Origin: Fallopia convolvulus
Lineage: Eukaryota > Streptophyta > Magnoliopsida > Caryophyllales > Polygonaceae
DNA: 64,000 nucleotides
Assembly (NCBI GenBank): GCA_964016875.1
Contig: OZ024734.1
Span: forward strand, 50,698,622-50,762,621
Direction: 5' to 3'
The notes beneath the pieces are model-generated. The model saw nothing but the letters and a program-made list of their open reading frames with translations, did not search any database and had not been told where the DNA came from. The position numbers and the translations under genes are program-made. Of this stretch, positions 35,025 through 46,108 are shown in pieces; the first letter of the stretch is position 1; every line of letters starts with the position of its first letter.

Positions 35025-36429
35025 ACAAGTCCCTGTTTGTTTCTCCCTCAATGCCTGACTAGTTTATACAAGATTGCATGCTAGGGAACTTGGATTTATT
35101 GCTTTCACTTTGCCATGATTACTAGTCTAAAGATAAACGTGTACAAAGGAACTCTATTTCTTTTGGCCCAAAATGATCAACCAGAGTTCCCTTTATCCCT
35201 CTTTACAAGCCACCATGACGGTTGATCATATTAGGGGTGTCCAAACCCGGTTAACCGTGATTTCGGTTAACCAAAGTTCGGTTAACCATGATTTCGGTTA
35301 GTGAAAATTATGAACCGAAACCGAACAGTGAATCTCGGTTAACCGTAGTTTGGTTAACCAATTTATCGGTTCGGTTTTCTCGGTTAACCGATAACTGTTT
35401 ATGTAATTTTACCTTAAATAATTAAGACTAAAATAATAAATTTCGGTTCGGTTGTAAACAAATATTAAGAGTATATACTATATTGTGTGGAATCGAATAT
35501 TGTGTGTATTAATTTTTATCCCATCAAATTTAATAAGTGACTCATATATCAATGTAATATGGAAAAATAGTGTGTAATTGTTAAAATTGAAGAATGAAAG
35601 ACAAACTACATTAACACCTTAAAGATCATAGAGTTTAACCACTAAAAAAATCAAAGATAACTAATATTTGAATAAAATATTAATATATTTTCGGTTTTTT
35701 GGTTAACCGTTAAATGTAAAGTCGGAAACCGAAACCGAACCGATAAACCGAAATATTTTCGGTTCGGTTAACCAAACCGAAAATTCAAAAAAAGTCGGTT
35801 TGGTTAACCAAAAAAATAATCGGTTTTTCGGTTTTTTGGTTCGGTTTTTCGGTTTCGGTTTTTTATGGACACCCCTAGATCATATGACCCACCCTAAGCT
35901 AGGGACCAGACAAATGCTTCTCATGAGACAAAATATTTCCTTTATCGAGTTGCAAATTGTCTGGTTCCCTTTTGAGTTCCCTAGCCCCACAAAAGGATGA
36001 GTGTGAAGTTCCCTTATCCACTTCACTCTCCCTGACCTTGATATGATCATGGGAACTGATACAAACTAGCAAGGGAACGCTGACTCAGCTACAAAGACGA
36101 ACCGTCACTTGGGAAGCGGACTTTTGTGTCAGAGGCTCTGAAGCGTTAAAGGCCAAGTATTCAAAATTTGAAAAGGACTTCCCTAGAGATTGTGACGCGT
36201 GTCCAGAAGCGTGCTATGAAAGTTGAAACGATGCCCCACGTTCATTGGGCGACGGTTATCGAGGTTTTTCCACTTCCCTTTCTACCCCTCGCCTCCCCTC
36301 TCTCCTTAAAACCTTCATTTGCCATTTTTTGGATCTTATTCCATCTTCCATCTCTGCAACTCTTCTTCTCAACATCCCTTTCACTCCCTTTTTCAAGAAA
36401 CCTCCAAAACCTTCAATAACCCTACAAAA
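35025..36429 (+). other. E2 spacer between pol and env-like ORF, holding a hAT MITE
   Basis: Non-coding apart from the inserted MITE. It is collinear with 14669-13913 of E1 and rich in GGGAAC/GTTCCC words. The last 180 bases before the env-like ATG are pyrimidine-rich, as in a long 5' leader. Confidence 0.6.
35232..35877. mobile_element. hAT-type MITE with CGGTTAACC/CGGTTCGG arrays
   Basis: Terminal inverted repeats TAGGGGTGTCC...GGACACCCCTA and an 8-bp target duplication GATCATAT (35224-35231 and 35878-35885) identify a hAT superfamily MITE of 646 bp. The E1 copy lacks it at the same place. The interior consists of degenerate CGGTT-based tandem words (GGTTAACCG, TTCGGTTTTTCGG) in both orientations around an AT-rich core. 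Confidence 0.9.
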
Positions 36430-38811
36430 ATGGCCCCTCAACACACCTTTGCCCAGATCAAAGCATGGGTACATGCCAACCCTCGCATCCTCTTCATCTC
36501 TCAATTGAAAGAGATTGAGCAAGAACCAGACCCGACCATGAAGGATGTTCTTATCCAAGGGCTCTACAACCAAGTAAGCCCCTTCTTGCCCCCTCCTCCT
36601 CCTCCGGCCGACGAAACCGTCGCTTGGACTTCTTCCTCTTCCGAATCCCTTCCTCCTCCTTCAACCACCAACACCTCCTCCGGAGTTGTCATCGTTGACA
36701 ACTTCGGAGACGCTCGTCCTTCCATCACCGAAAAACCCCAAAAATCCAAACACCGCCATTCATCCAAACAACGCCACTCCTCCAAAGACCCCTCAAAACC
36801 CAAAAAATCCAAACATTCCCACGATCCCTCCAAATCCAAAAAACGCAAGCACTCTGAGGCCTCTGAATTCTCGGAGCCCAGGAAGAAAGCCTTCTTCAAG
36901 TTTGAGGACTACTTGAACTGCTCCAAGGAGAGTTCCTGTGCTCCCAAACCTCCTTTCCCTTTCCCTTCCGACGATGGGACCTCTCAATCCCAAAGTCTAC
37001 TCCCCTCTTCCTCCTCTCTTCCTCCTCTTCTAACCGAGGGACCTCCCAAACCTCCTCCCACAAAACAGCCAACTCCTCCTCCACCACCTCCTTCAGTTCC
37101 CACCTCAAAGGGAACTCCACCCTCCTCACTTCCTTCGGTTCCCATAACTACGGGAACTCTACCTCCACCTCCACCTCACAAAACTCCTTCTCCTCCTCCT
37201 TCACCAAAACACACCTCCACCTCTCCCATTTCTAATTTGGGGATCTCTACTCCCCAAGTCACCACATCCATTCCTCCCCCTTCTACACAACTCTCCACTC
37301 CTCTTCCTTCCTCTTCTCTTCCCTCTTCCACCACATCCCCCACCACCACCAAACTACCCTATCCCTCACCATCCAAAAGTGTCGTCGCTCTTACTTCAGA
37401 CGACGATGATCTCCCTCTCTCCGTGGTTATAGGCAAAATGACCAAGGACCCTCCTCCTATCATCATGGGAACTCTGGAGGAGGAGGCCTAGCTCAAGGCA
37501 ATAGAGGAAGAGCTCAACCGGGACCCCTCTGAGAACACAGTCTCCCAAGGGACAAAGTCCCCAAAAAAGGTGGCTCCTGAAGAGCCCACGGAGAGCAGGG
37601 ACCCCGCACCAGCTGGTGGTGTTGGGGCAACAACAAGTCATCCTGAAGATGATGCGGAGGGCTCAAGTTCCATCTCCTCCGAGAAAGAAGGGACCTCCCA
37701 AGATGAGGTCGAAGAAGAAGAAGAAGCTCCAGCTGCTAAGGAGCCAGCACGAACCCCAACATTTGGACACCAAATGGTGGTGTCCACGAGTTCCCAACTG
37801 CCAAGGAATCGCGTGCTCATGATCGAAGCGGTTGCACCTCCTCAGCTGAAAGGACCTCGAACGGTCTCTAGGGGGAACACGTCCAGAAGCACAACAAAGA
37901 AGGGGGAGGGGACCTCTTCCACAAAGCACCATGTGGATGAGCGCAGGAAGCTCCTTCCTCCACTCATCGTTTCAGAAGATGTGCTAAATGAAAATGGCCT
38001 GGGGGAACTGTGGGACCTGATCAAGGCCCAGGGCTGGGAGAATCTCTGCAAAGAGACTGTGAGCGTAGATCCCTCACAGGTGTGTCAGTTTTACAACAAC
38101 TTTACTATCACCAACGACTGCACTCAGGGAACTCTCTCCCACGAAGGCGACGAGTTCATTTTTACAACGTCGACAATCCGCCTTCAACTTCAGGTCCCCG
38201 GTCAAGGGCTCAACGAGTTGCCTAGCAAGCTCTGGGGCGACTTCAATAGCGCTGAGGTGTGCAACACAATCTTTGAGGGTCGGGTTCCCTCTAAAGTGCT
38301 CTCGACGCACCATCTGTCCCTGGTCGCCAAGCTTGCTCACCAATTCATCATAAATGTGGTGATCTCTCGCCAGGAGAAGCGTCTGGTTGTCAACATCCCT
38401 GATGCCATCATCCTCTATCACTTCCTCCTCAAGAAGCCCATCAATCTTCCCAGAATCATCCTTGGGCACATGGAGAAGTGAATGGCTTCCAAGTCCCACT
38501 CCCTTCCCTACTCTGGGCTGATAAAGAAGCTTCTACAAAAAGAGGGTCTCTACGACGCCTCTAAGGACGAAATAGAGCTTGGAAGGGAACTGGACATTTT
38601 AGTTGTCCAGAAGATGAGGCACTCTGAGCCTGTAGAGGAAGCGGCTCAACTGGAGTCTGGTGAACAAGAGGGGAACTCTCAAGTGTTGCTCCGTATTGCC
38701 AACACCCTCGACCAGATTGCCAAGGATCAAGCAGCGTTGGCTAGAGGACAAGAAAAGCTTACACAGGTCCTTACTCGCCTCTGTGACGCCATGTTCCCTC
38801 AAGCTCCATGA
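36430..38811 (+). pseudogene. E2 env-like 3' ORF, two premature stops
   Basis: One 793-codon frame from MAPQHTFAQIKAWVH. Residues 1-60 form a helical domain with VLIQGLYNQVSPFLPPP. Residues 60-350 are Pro/Ser/Thr-rich with a Lys/His/Ser-rich patch (KKSKHSHDPSKSKKRKH) that looks like a nuclear-localisation or nucleic-acid-binding region. A short acidic segment precedes the conserved C-terminal domain (LWDLIKAQGWENLC, VSVDPSQVCQFYNNF, KLAHQFIINVVISRQ, LPRIILGHMEK). Stops: TAG 37489-37491 (Gln in E1) and TGA 38479-38481 (Cys in E1). It sits in the Sirevirus env-like position. No signal peptide or transmembrane segment is evident, so an envelope role is not supported by sequence; a DNA- or chromatin-related role is equally open. 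Confidence 0.75.
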
Positions 38812-38962
38812 TCTCCCCCTTCTCCTTCCCTTAATCCAAAAATGACCATAAATTGTACTTCTGTTCCTATGTATATATTTTCTTAAGTAATGAATTGGTC
38901 TTTATTTTGATTGCGTGTTCCCTTCTTTCCTATTATTGCTTTGCTTGTTTTCGATGATGTCT

Positions 38963-39204
38963 AAAGGGGGAAAGACAAAAAATGCGAGATGAGTTAAAAG
39001 TTTAAGTTATCACAGACCACGCATAAGCTAAGGGGGAACAATTGCATAAAAAGCTTAATAAGAACTATGTGTCTCATCAGAAGTGGTTCCCTAAATCTAA
39101 GTGTTTCACTAAAAGTGACTTCCTTTAGGAACTCATCAGCATATCATTCATTGAAATACTTGCATATTTTGTGATGGGTTTGTCATCATCAAAAAGGGGG
39201 AAAT
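38963..39204 (+). other. E2 polypurine tract and two upstream copies
   Basis: AAAGGGGGAAAG at 38963-38974, TAAGGGGGAACA at about 39029-39040 and AAAAAGGGGGAAAT at 39191-39204; the last directly abuts the 3' LTR. The set matches E1. Confidence 0.8.
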
Positions 39205-39960
39205 TATTGGGACGTTGTTGGGACCTCTGGTTCTAAACAACGGATCAACGATGTAATTCTCTTAAGTTTTGATAATGACAAACACCATAGCGAACTAATG
39301 TGGTTTGTTCAAGTATTTCTAAGGAACACAGGTACAGCCAAGAACTCCTATGAATGACCAAAAGCCACTGCAGGCCACAATGAAGAGTTTCCACCAAGGG
39401 AACTCTGAAGAGGAAAGTTCCCATGAAGTGGGAACTCCCAGAAACAATCATGAGAACACAAGCTGACAACGATGAAGAGCTTCCATCAAGTGAACTCTGA
39501 AGAAGACAGTTCCCATGACATGGGAACTCACATGTGAGGACAACGACCGTTCAACGCAGATCGTGGGATTCTGTCTCAGTCAGCCCGAAGGAACAGTCTG
39601 AGGATCAGACTGTCATGCTTCATCCAACGGTCCGATTGATCCAAGAAGTTGACCTAGTTCAAACCAAAGTCACATGTGAAGAAAGTACAACTTGGGCATC
39701 AAGCAAAGGGCATTTTGGACACAGTTGAAAGATGCGATTGCCCAAGCTCACCTGGACTATAAAGCCAAATGAATAGTACTCGGATTGAGCACTTCTCCTA
39801 GAACTCACAAACACCCACATCAGAGAAAAGAAAGAAAAGGAAGAGAAGTCCCCGCCGGCGAGTGTGCGATCTCGACGACGGTGAAGCCGAAGTTCCCAGG
39901 GGCAAGGGAACTGAGAAGTCGGTGTAAGGTTTGAGTTACTTGGATTTTTCTGTTGTGAGC
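39205..39960 (+). repeat. E2 3' LTR, left part (mosaic)
   Basis: It begins TATTGGGACG (TG changed to TA). Up to about 39700 it agrees best with the E2 5' LTR. From about 39720 on it agrees better with the solo LTR at 6017 (ACAGTTGAAAGATGCGATTG, CACCTGGAC, GAGCACTTC). It stops at GTGAGCTT, where E3 begins. About 223 bp of this LTR section are repeated after E3. Confidence 0.88.
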
Positions 39961-41559
39961 TTGCATTTAGGTAGTATTTAGGATGCATATTTATGTTTAT
40001 TTTGCATAAGTTTTAGTTGGTTTTAAGTTTAGTTTCTAGGATCTTGTGTTTTCGGGTAGTTGCGCTTGTTTTGTTCGGTTTTGCAGATCTTTAGGTAAAC
40101 AAGCATGGATGGGATGGATCTTAGATGATTGTGGTGGAGTTTGATGAAGCTTAGAGTGATATAAGTGAAGATTAGAAGAGTTAACGCCCAAGAGCTTGTG
40201 TGAAAAGAACGCTTAAACCCGGGCTATGCATTGGAGTTCTTGTTTCGACACCTCTATCTTGCAATGCTTGGTTTGGGAGATATAGTGCTCGGATGAGGCT
40301 CAATTTGGTATCAATGGAAATCTAATTCAAAGAGATACAATTCATATTTTTACTCCGAGTCCAAATTCCAACTCTAAGTGGGTCAAAACAGCCTCTGAAG
40401 TGACGCCTGAATGCTGAACCGAGGCAATTGGCGGGATGACAATTGCTCGGCCGCGCAATTCAGAGGCTAAGCCGCGCAATTCCAACTGAGGGATGATTGC
40501 GCGGGATGACAATTGCTTGGCCGCGCAATCCTCATGCAAACCGAGCAATCGGTGTTTTCTACGCGGGGAAGTTTTGGGCTTGATTTTTGGGCTAGGGTTA
40601 TATCATATCCGAGAAGTAGCTTAATGATAGACTTTTTTAGGGTTATTTTAGAAGACATATATAAACCTTATGTTAGTTTATTTTCTCATAACTTTTGTCA
40701 TACTTTTGGAGGCTAGGGTTTCTTTGGAGAGAGTTTTCTCAAAGGAGCGATCTTTGAACCTTTGTAAGTTTGTTTTAATTTAATTATGCATTGCTAATTC
40801 CTTTGTGTTTGACTAGTTATTGAAATCATAGATTGCATAATATTGTGAGGTTTGAATGATTCTCATCAACTTGAATAGGTTTTATTCCCTGTGCTTAATT
40901 GAATCAGAATTATTCTAGGGTTTTGTTAGATTGATCACCTAATAGAATTTCTAAGTTAATTTACAACTAATCTGATCAAGTCCCATTCGGGATTGATTAG
41001 ATGAAGTAGCATCTATAATTGTTTAGACCCGTTCGGGCTATTCAATTGTAGAAGGGAATAAATCCACAAATAACTTAGATGTCTGTTTGCTCTAAGTGTT
41101 TATTTCTATTGATAACTTGATTCGTAAAGTTGTCGTTTAATTGAATCTAGACGTTGTTTTAGGTTGTTAAATGATTAGGGTTGTTTAGACTGTTAGTTCT
41201 TTCAACTATTTATGAAGTTCGGGTCATAATCCTTAGTAGGAGTATAATCCACAATAGATTATTCAAGGGAATTGAGAATCAGGAGAATCGATGATCAATA
41301 AGCATATCTATGATGGATTTAACTAGTTGAACATATTTTTCTCTCATATATTTATAATCAAACTTTGCATTCATAGTTAGTTTTTAGTTTTCATATTAGG
41401 TTAGATAATTATTCATAAAACCCCCTTTTTAGTTACTTGGCACCTAAGTAATTACATAAATACACGAGTCTATGTGGGATCGACCCTTGCTTACCATTCT
41501 ACTCAGATTGGTTAAGTTAGGATTCTTTGATAGGTAAACGACTGAAAAATACCTCATCA
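39954..41559 (+). repeat. E3 5' LTR
   Basis: It starts within AGCTTGCATTTAGG and ends CCTCATCA. It carries the palindromic ATTGC[G/T]CGG module near 40423-40550. Compared with 44502-46108 it shows only scattered differences, so E3 is a recent insertion. Confidence 0.88.
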
Positions 41560-41584
41560 AATTTGGCGTTGTTGTCGGGGACTC
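41560..41584 (+). other. E3 primer-binding site, deaminated Athila type
   Basis: TTTGGCGTTGTTGTCGGGGA follows the LTR. It equals the TTGGCGCCGTTGCCGGGGA site of E4 with three C-to-T changes, as expected from methylcytosine decay. Confidence 0.75.
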
Positions 41585-41667
41585 GTCGCTATTTGTGTTT
41601 TTACTTTTGTGCTATTTTTGGTGTTGTGAACCTATCTTACGGTTCATAACACCCGTGCTACTAATCT

Positions 41668-42849
41668 ATGGCTTTGTTCGATTGTAGACAACTGCAGGAT
41701 GAACACTTCCATGACTATTTTTCAAGATTTCAAGACCATGTGTTTGAACTTGGTGCTTGGGGATTACGATACAGTGATAGAGAGGTGAACATGGGAGTTA
41801 TCCATGGTATGAATCTTGAGACAAGGGGATTGGCTGATTACATGAGCAATGTGAGGCTTTTATATATGGGACCTGAGGAATGCTGGGATTTCTTATGTTT
41901 CATGAGCCATCAAAGCTTTCTGGTTGAGTCATCTTCCCAACCACCCCAACCGGTTGATAAGTCTCTTGAGGATATAATCAGGGATATCTCAAAAGGGGCG
42001 GATGCTATAATCATGGAGCACTGTGAGTCATGTTCTTCAAGTTTTCATTCCACAATCTCATGTCCTTTTGAGTTGTGTGGAAATGGTGGTGGAATCACAT
42101 TGGAGTTAAACGATCATGAGTCAAACACCCAAATTCAAGTTGAGGAGCAATCTAAGACACTTGATGTGGGTTATGAGGATGAATTTGATGTCCAATATGA
42201 AGTCACACCTATAAGGCAAGTTGAGCAGACCATCACAGAGCTAAAGGAAGTTTGTGCTGGCATAGAGATTATTACAGAGCCTAGGGAGCCTGAGTCATCT
42301 TCACTCACGTGGAGTAAATTTCTTGAGGGTTTTACGATTTTGGAAGAAGACTCGTTTGTTGATCATGATGACTTCTTTGCTGATGAAGTAGACAACCATG
42401 AGGGAGAAAATCAACATGATACATCTGTTAAGGCTCCCGTTGTCATGGTGCGCCCTATGTTAGGCCTTGACATCCCATGCTTCAGTTTCCCCACCTTCTC
42501 ACATCAAGAGCTTATGGATTTCCAAGATGAGAAGCCAAGTCTACAACACAAGGTGGAAGATGGAGAATATATGGAGTTCATGCTGGATAAAAGTGGTATT
42601 GCTGAGAAGTGCTCTAATTCATACTGTAAGTATTTTCTAAAGCCACCACTTGTGCTGAATTTATTTGAACAAATGTCATATCATGCCAACTGGGCACACA
42701 TGTTTGATAAGTTAAAACGATCTTTGAAAGTTATATTATGCATCTTTAATTTATCATGGTGTTACTTATGTTTTTCTGAGATGTGTGCACAGGGATTTGA
42801 CAGGTTGCTAAGGGCATTGACAATGTCTAATCTTGTCAATTTATGCTAA
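41668..42849 (+). CDS. E3 single ORF, gag-related N-terminus and unknown C-terminus
   Basis: An uninterrupted 393-codon frame follows a 100-base leader. Residues 1-60 (MALFDCRQLQDEHFHDYFSRFQDHVFELGAWG..SDREVNM) resemble the helical C-terminal part of Ty3 capsid proteins. The rest is acidic, with Cys-containing segments (HCESCSSSFHSTISC), and has no protease DSG/DTG and no CCHC knuckle. The intact frame inside a non-autonomous element suggests that it is recent or under selection. Confidence 0.6.
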   Translation: MALFDCRQLQDEHFHDYFSRFQDHVFELGAWGLRYSDREVNMGVIHGMNLETRGLADYMSNVRLLYMGPEECWDFLCFMSHQSFLVESSSQPPQPVDKSLEDIIRDISKGADAIIMEHCESCSSSFHSTISCPFELCGNGGGITLELNDHESNTQIQVEEQSKTLDVGYEDEFDVQYEVTPIRQVEQTITELKEVCAGIEIITEPREPESSSLTWSKFLEGFTILEEDSFVDHDDFFADEVDNHEGENQHDTSVKAPVVMVRPMLGLDIPCFSFPTFSHQELMDFQDEKPSLQHKVEDGEYMEFMLDKSGIAEKCSNSYCKYFLKPPLVLNLFEQMSYHANWAHMFDKLKRSLKVILCIFNLSWCYLCFSEMCAQGFDRLLRALTMSNLVNLC

Positions 42850-44501
42850 GGGTCAAGCTAATGACATTAAACAAGCGCTTCTTGGGAGGCAACCCAAGGT
42901 TTAGAGTAGTTTTGTTTTTCATTTATAATCTTTTGCTTTTTAGGTAGTTTTTGGTGTGTGTTAGATATCCTAGGTCGGAAGATTGATAACCCGAAGAAGC
43001 CACCATCACCACCGTCGGATTTCCCGCCATCTTACCCGGATCACTAGAGTTTTTGTGAGTATTTCTCTTCTCTTTACTTCTTACTATACTTTGGGGACAA
43101 AGTATGTTTTAAGCATGGGGGAAGGGACTTACTTGTTTGCATTGCATATAGTTGCATTAGTTTAGGTCATATTTAAAATTTTTGCATGCATTGATTAAAA
43201 TCTTGAATAATGAAAAAAAAATCAGAAATTTGAAAAAAAAAAGTACAAAAATATTGCATTTAGGTTCTTATTTCCGCATTGTTTGATACCTCTTGTGTTT
43301 CTAAGTTAAGTATAAGTTCTAACCCATGATTTGCATGATTTACTGAAGTTGATATGATATAAGCATGATCATTGATTAAATGACTTGATTATAGGATGGA
43401 GCATGTATTTAGCTTGAGTTTTAGATTCATTCTGAACTTCTAGACAAAACAATTAGCCTTGTGAGATTTGATTTTGGCCTTTCATGATATATTTGTTCTT
43501 TACATTCTTGAGTGTATCACCATGATTATCTAGCTCTAGAACTTGCGTTAATACTCTATTTTGAGGCTGCTTTATATGATTGAATGCATAACATTAAAGT
43601 GATTGAGGCAATGTTTCTTAATAGCCTATTATTTCCCTTCCTACCCTACAAGATCCATGTTTTTGACACCCCGTTCTTTTAAGCTTTAAGCCTATTTTTG
43701 ATAGCTCCACAAAATTTTCCTAGCCTAACAAGCTTGACCCAGGATCCGGGATTTAGGACTTTAGGTTGTGTTTTTGGTTTTGTGTGAGTTATGTATAAGT
43801 ATGGGGGAGTTGGATGAAAAGTGGGAGAAAAGAGGAAATAAACTCTTGTGTTCAAAGTGAAAAATAAAAATGAAGATGAAGTTTGTTGCAAAAGAAGCAA
43901 AAGAAAATGAGCTTAAATGTTAGTAGTCTTCATTAGTAGTAAAGAAAGAGTTGAAAAGAGGCAAAAGAAAGAAAAAAAAAGCAAAGTGTTTGAATGTAAA
44001 TGTATGGTGTTGAGAAAGAAGAGTTTGGAAGAAGTAAGAGAAAGAAAGTGTTGAAGTTTGGGTTTAGGATTAGTTCTTTATCCCGGATTTAGCACCACAG
44101 GCCAAATATGATTCCTTCCTAATTTCTCTTTACCTTGGCCCCATTACAAGCCGGAAAAAGACCTCATGATTTTTGTTATGTATTTGATCCCCAACAGTGG
44201 AGATTTAAAACTCTGATGCAAGCATATGGTAGTCTAGTTTTCATGGTTGATTTTTGAGTGAAACACGTCCTTTATACACTTGAGAGTTGAGTGCAAACAC
44301 AATTTCCTTGGTGAGGTCTAGAATGGATGAATGGTCTTTACTTGTTGCTTACCATAATGAATGTTAGGAAGTCTTGGTCGCGTTCTTTATTATATGTGAA
44401 ATGCTTGTTTGATTTGAGATGGATGTATGATTGCATTTCTATGGTGTGATTTGGATTTATGTCTTGCTTGAGGACACGCAAAGGTTAAGCATGGGGGAAT
44501 T
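42850..44501 (+). other. E3 3' non-coding region with repeated polypurine-like words
   Basis: AAGYATGGGG occurs at 43111-43120, 43797-43806 and 44487-44496; the last is the functional position before the 3' LTR. Purine-rich A/G runs fill 43190-43260 and 43900-44060. No ORF of interest was seen. Confidence 0.6.
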
Positions 44502-46108
44502 TGATAGCTTGCATTTAGGTAGTATTTAGGATGCATATTTATGTTTATTTTGCATAAGTTTTAGTTGGTTTTAAGTTTAGTTTCTAGGATCTTGTGTTTT
44601 CGGGTAGTTGCGCTTGTTTTGTTCGGTTTTGCAGATCTTTAGGTAAACAAGCATGGATGGGATGGATCTTAGATGATTGTGGTGGAGTTTGATGAAGCTT
44701 AGAGTGATATAAGTGAAGATTAGAAGAGTTAACGCCCAAGAGCTTGTGTGAAAAGAACGCTTAAACCCGGGCTATGCATTGGAGTTCTTGTTTCGACACC
44801 TCTATCTTGCAATGCTTGGTTTGGGAGATATAGTGCTCGGATGAGGCTCAATTTGGTATCAATGGAAATCTAATTCAAAGAGATACAATTCATATTTTTA
44901 CTCCGAGTCCAAATTCCAACTCTAAGTGGGTCAAAACAGCCTCTGAAGTGACGCTTGAATGCTGAACCGAGGCAATTGCGCGGGATGACAATTGCTCGGC
45001 CGCGCAATTCAGAGGCTAAGCCGCGCAATTCCAACTGAGGGATGATTGCGCGGGATGACAATTGCTCGGCCGCGCAATCCTCATGCAAACCGAGCAATCG
45101 GTGTTTTCTACGCGGGGAAGTTTTGGGCTTGATTTTTGGGCTAGGGTTATATCATATCCGAGTAGTAGCTTAATGATAGACTTTTTTAGGGTTATTTTAG
45201 AAGACATATATAAACCTTATGTTAGTTTATTTTCTCATAACATTTGTCATACTTTTGGAGGCTAGGGTTTCTTTGGAGAGAGTTTTCTCAAAAGAGCAAT
45301 CTTTGAACCTTTGTAAGTTTGTTTTAATTTAATTATGCATTGCTAATTCCTTTGTGTTTGACTAGTTATTGAAATCATAGATTGCATAATATTGTGAGGT
45401 TTGATTGATTCTCATCAACTTGAATAGGTTTTATTCTCTGTGCTTAATTGAATCAGAATTATTCTAGGGTTTTGTTAGATTGATCACCTAATAGAATTTC
45501 TAAGTTAATTTACAACTAATCTGATCAAGTCCCGTTCGGGATTGATTAGATAAAGTAGCATCTATAATTTTTTAGACCAGTTCGGGCTATTCAATTGTAG
45601 AAGGGAATAAATCCACAAATAACTTAGATGTCTGTTTGCTCTAAGTGTTTGTTTCTATTGATAACTTGATTCGTAAAGCTGTCGTTTAATTGAATCTAGA
45701 CGTTGTTTTAGGTTGTTAAATGATTAGGGTTGTTTAGACTGTTAGTTCTTTCAACTATTTATGAAGTTCGGGTCATAATCCTTAGTAGGAGTATAATCCA
45801 CAATAGATTATTCAAGGGAATTGAGAATTAGGAGAATCGATGATCAATAAGCATATCTATGATGGATTTAACTAGTTGAACATATTTTTCTCTCATATAT
45901 TTATAATCAAACTTTGCATTCATAGTTAGTTTTTAGTTTTCATATTAGGTTAGATAATTATTCATAAAAACCCCTTTTTAGTTACTTGGCACCTAAGTAA
46001 TTACATAAATACACGAGTTTCTGTGGGATCGACCCTTGTTTACCATTCTACTCAGATTGGTTAAGTTAGGATTCTTTGATAGGTAAACGACTGAAAAATA
46101 CCTCATCA
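44502..46108 (+). repeat. E3 3' LTR
   Basis: 1,607 bp from TGATAGCTTGC to CCTCATCA. The palindromic half-site cluster lies at 44975-45098. Confidence 0.9.
44975..45098. repeat. Tandem palindromic half-site module in the E3 LTR
   Basis: ATTGCGCGG at 44975, ATTGCTCGG at 44991, CCGCGCAAT at 45000 and 45021; then the same set at 45045, 45061 and 45070, with CCGAGCAAT at 45090. The unit repeats with a 70-bp period. Head-to-head pairs form 18-bp near-palindromes (44991-45008, 45061-45078). The 5' LTR has the same module. Confidence 0.85.

Larger units (their letters stand above)
39954..46108 (+). mobile_element. E3: non-autonomous Athila-like Ty3 LTR element nested in the E2 3' LTR
   Basis: Two near-identical LTRs of about 1.6 kb flank a 2.9-kb interior with a decayed TGGCG(C)-type primer site, one intact 393-codon ORF and a polypurine end AAGCATGGGGGAAT. 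No protease, RT or integrase is present. Primer site and polypurine style match E4 and the Athila group. The left end has lost its first bases (TGTGAGC instead of TGATAGC), and the flanks show no target duplication. Confidence 0.88.

Noticed and set aside
35800..36000. Frame of 66 codons spanning the MITE right end
   Set aside because: It crosses the MITE/E2 junction at 35877 and is composed of MITE repeat translation.
36430..38811. True retroviral envelope gene in E2
   Set aside because: No signal peptide, transmembrane anchor or cleavage-site-like feature is visible; only the position is env-like.
40342..40716. Small frames in the E3 LTR, repeated at 44870-45265
   Set aside because: They are translations of the palindromic LTR module, present in both LTRs, with no coding features.
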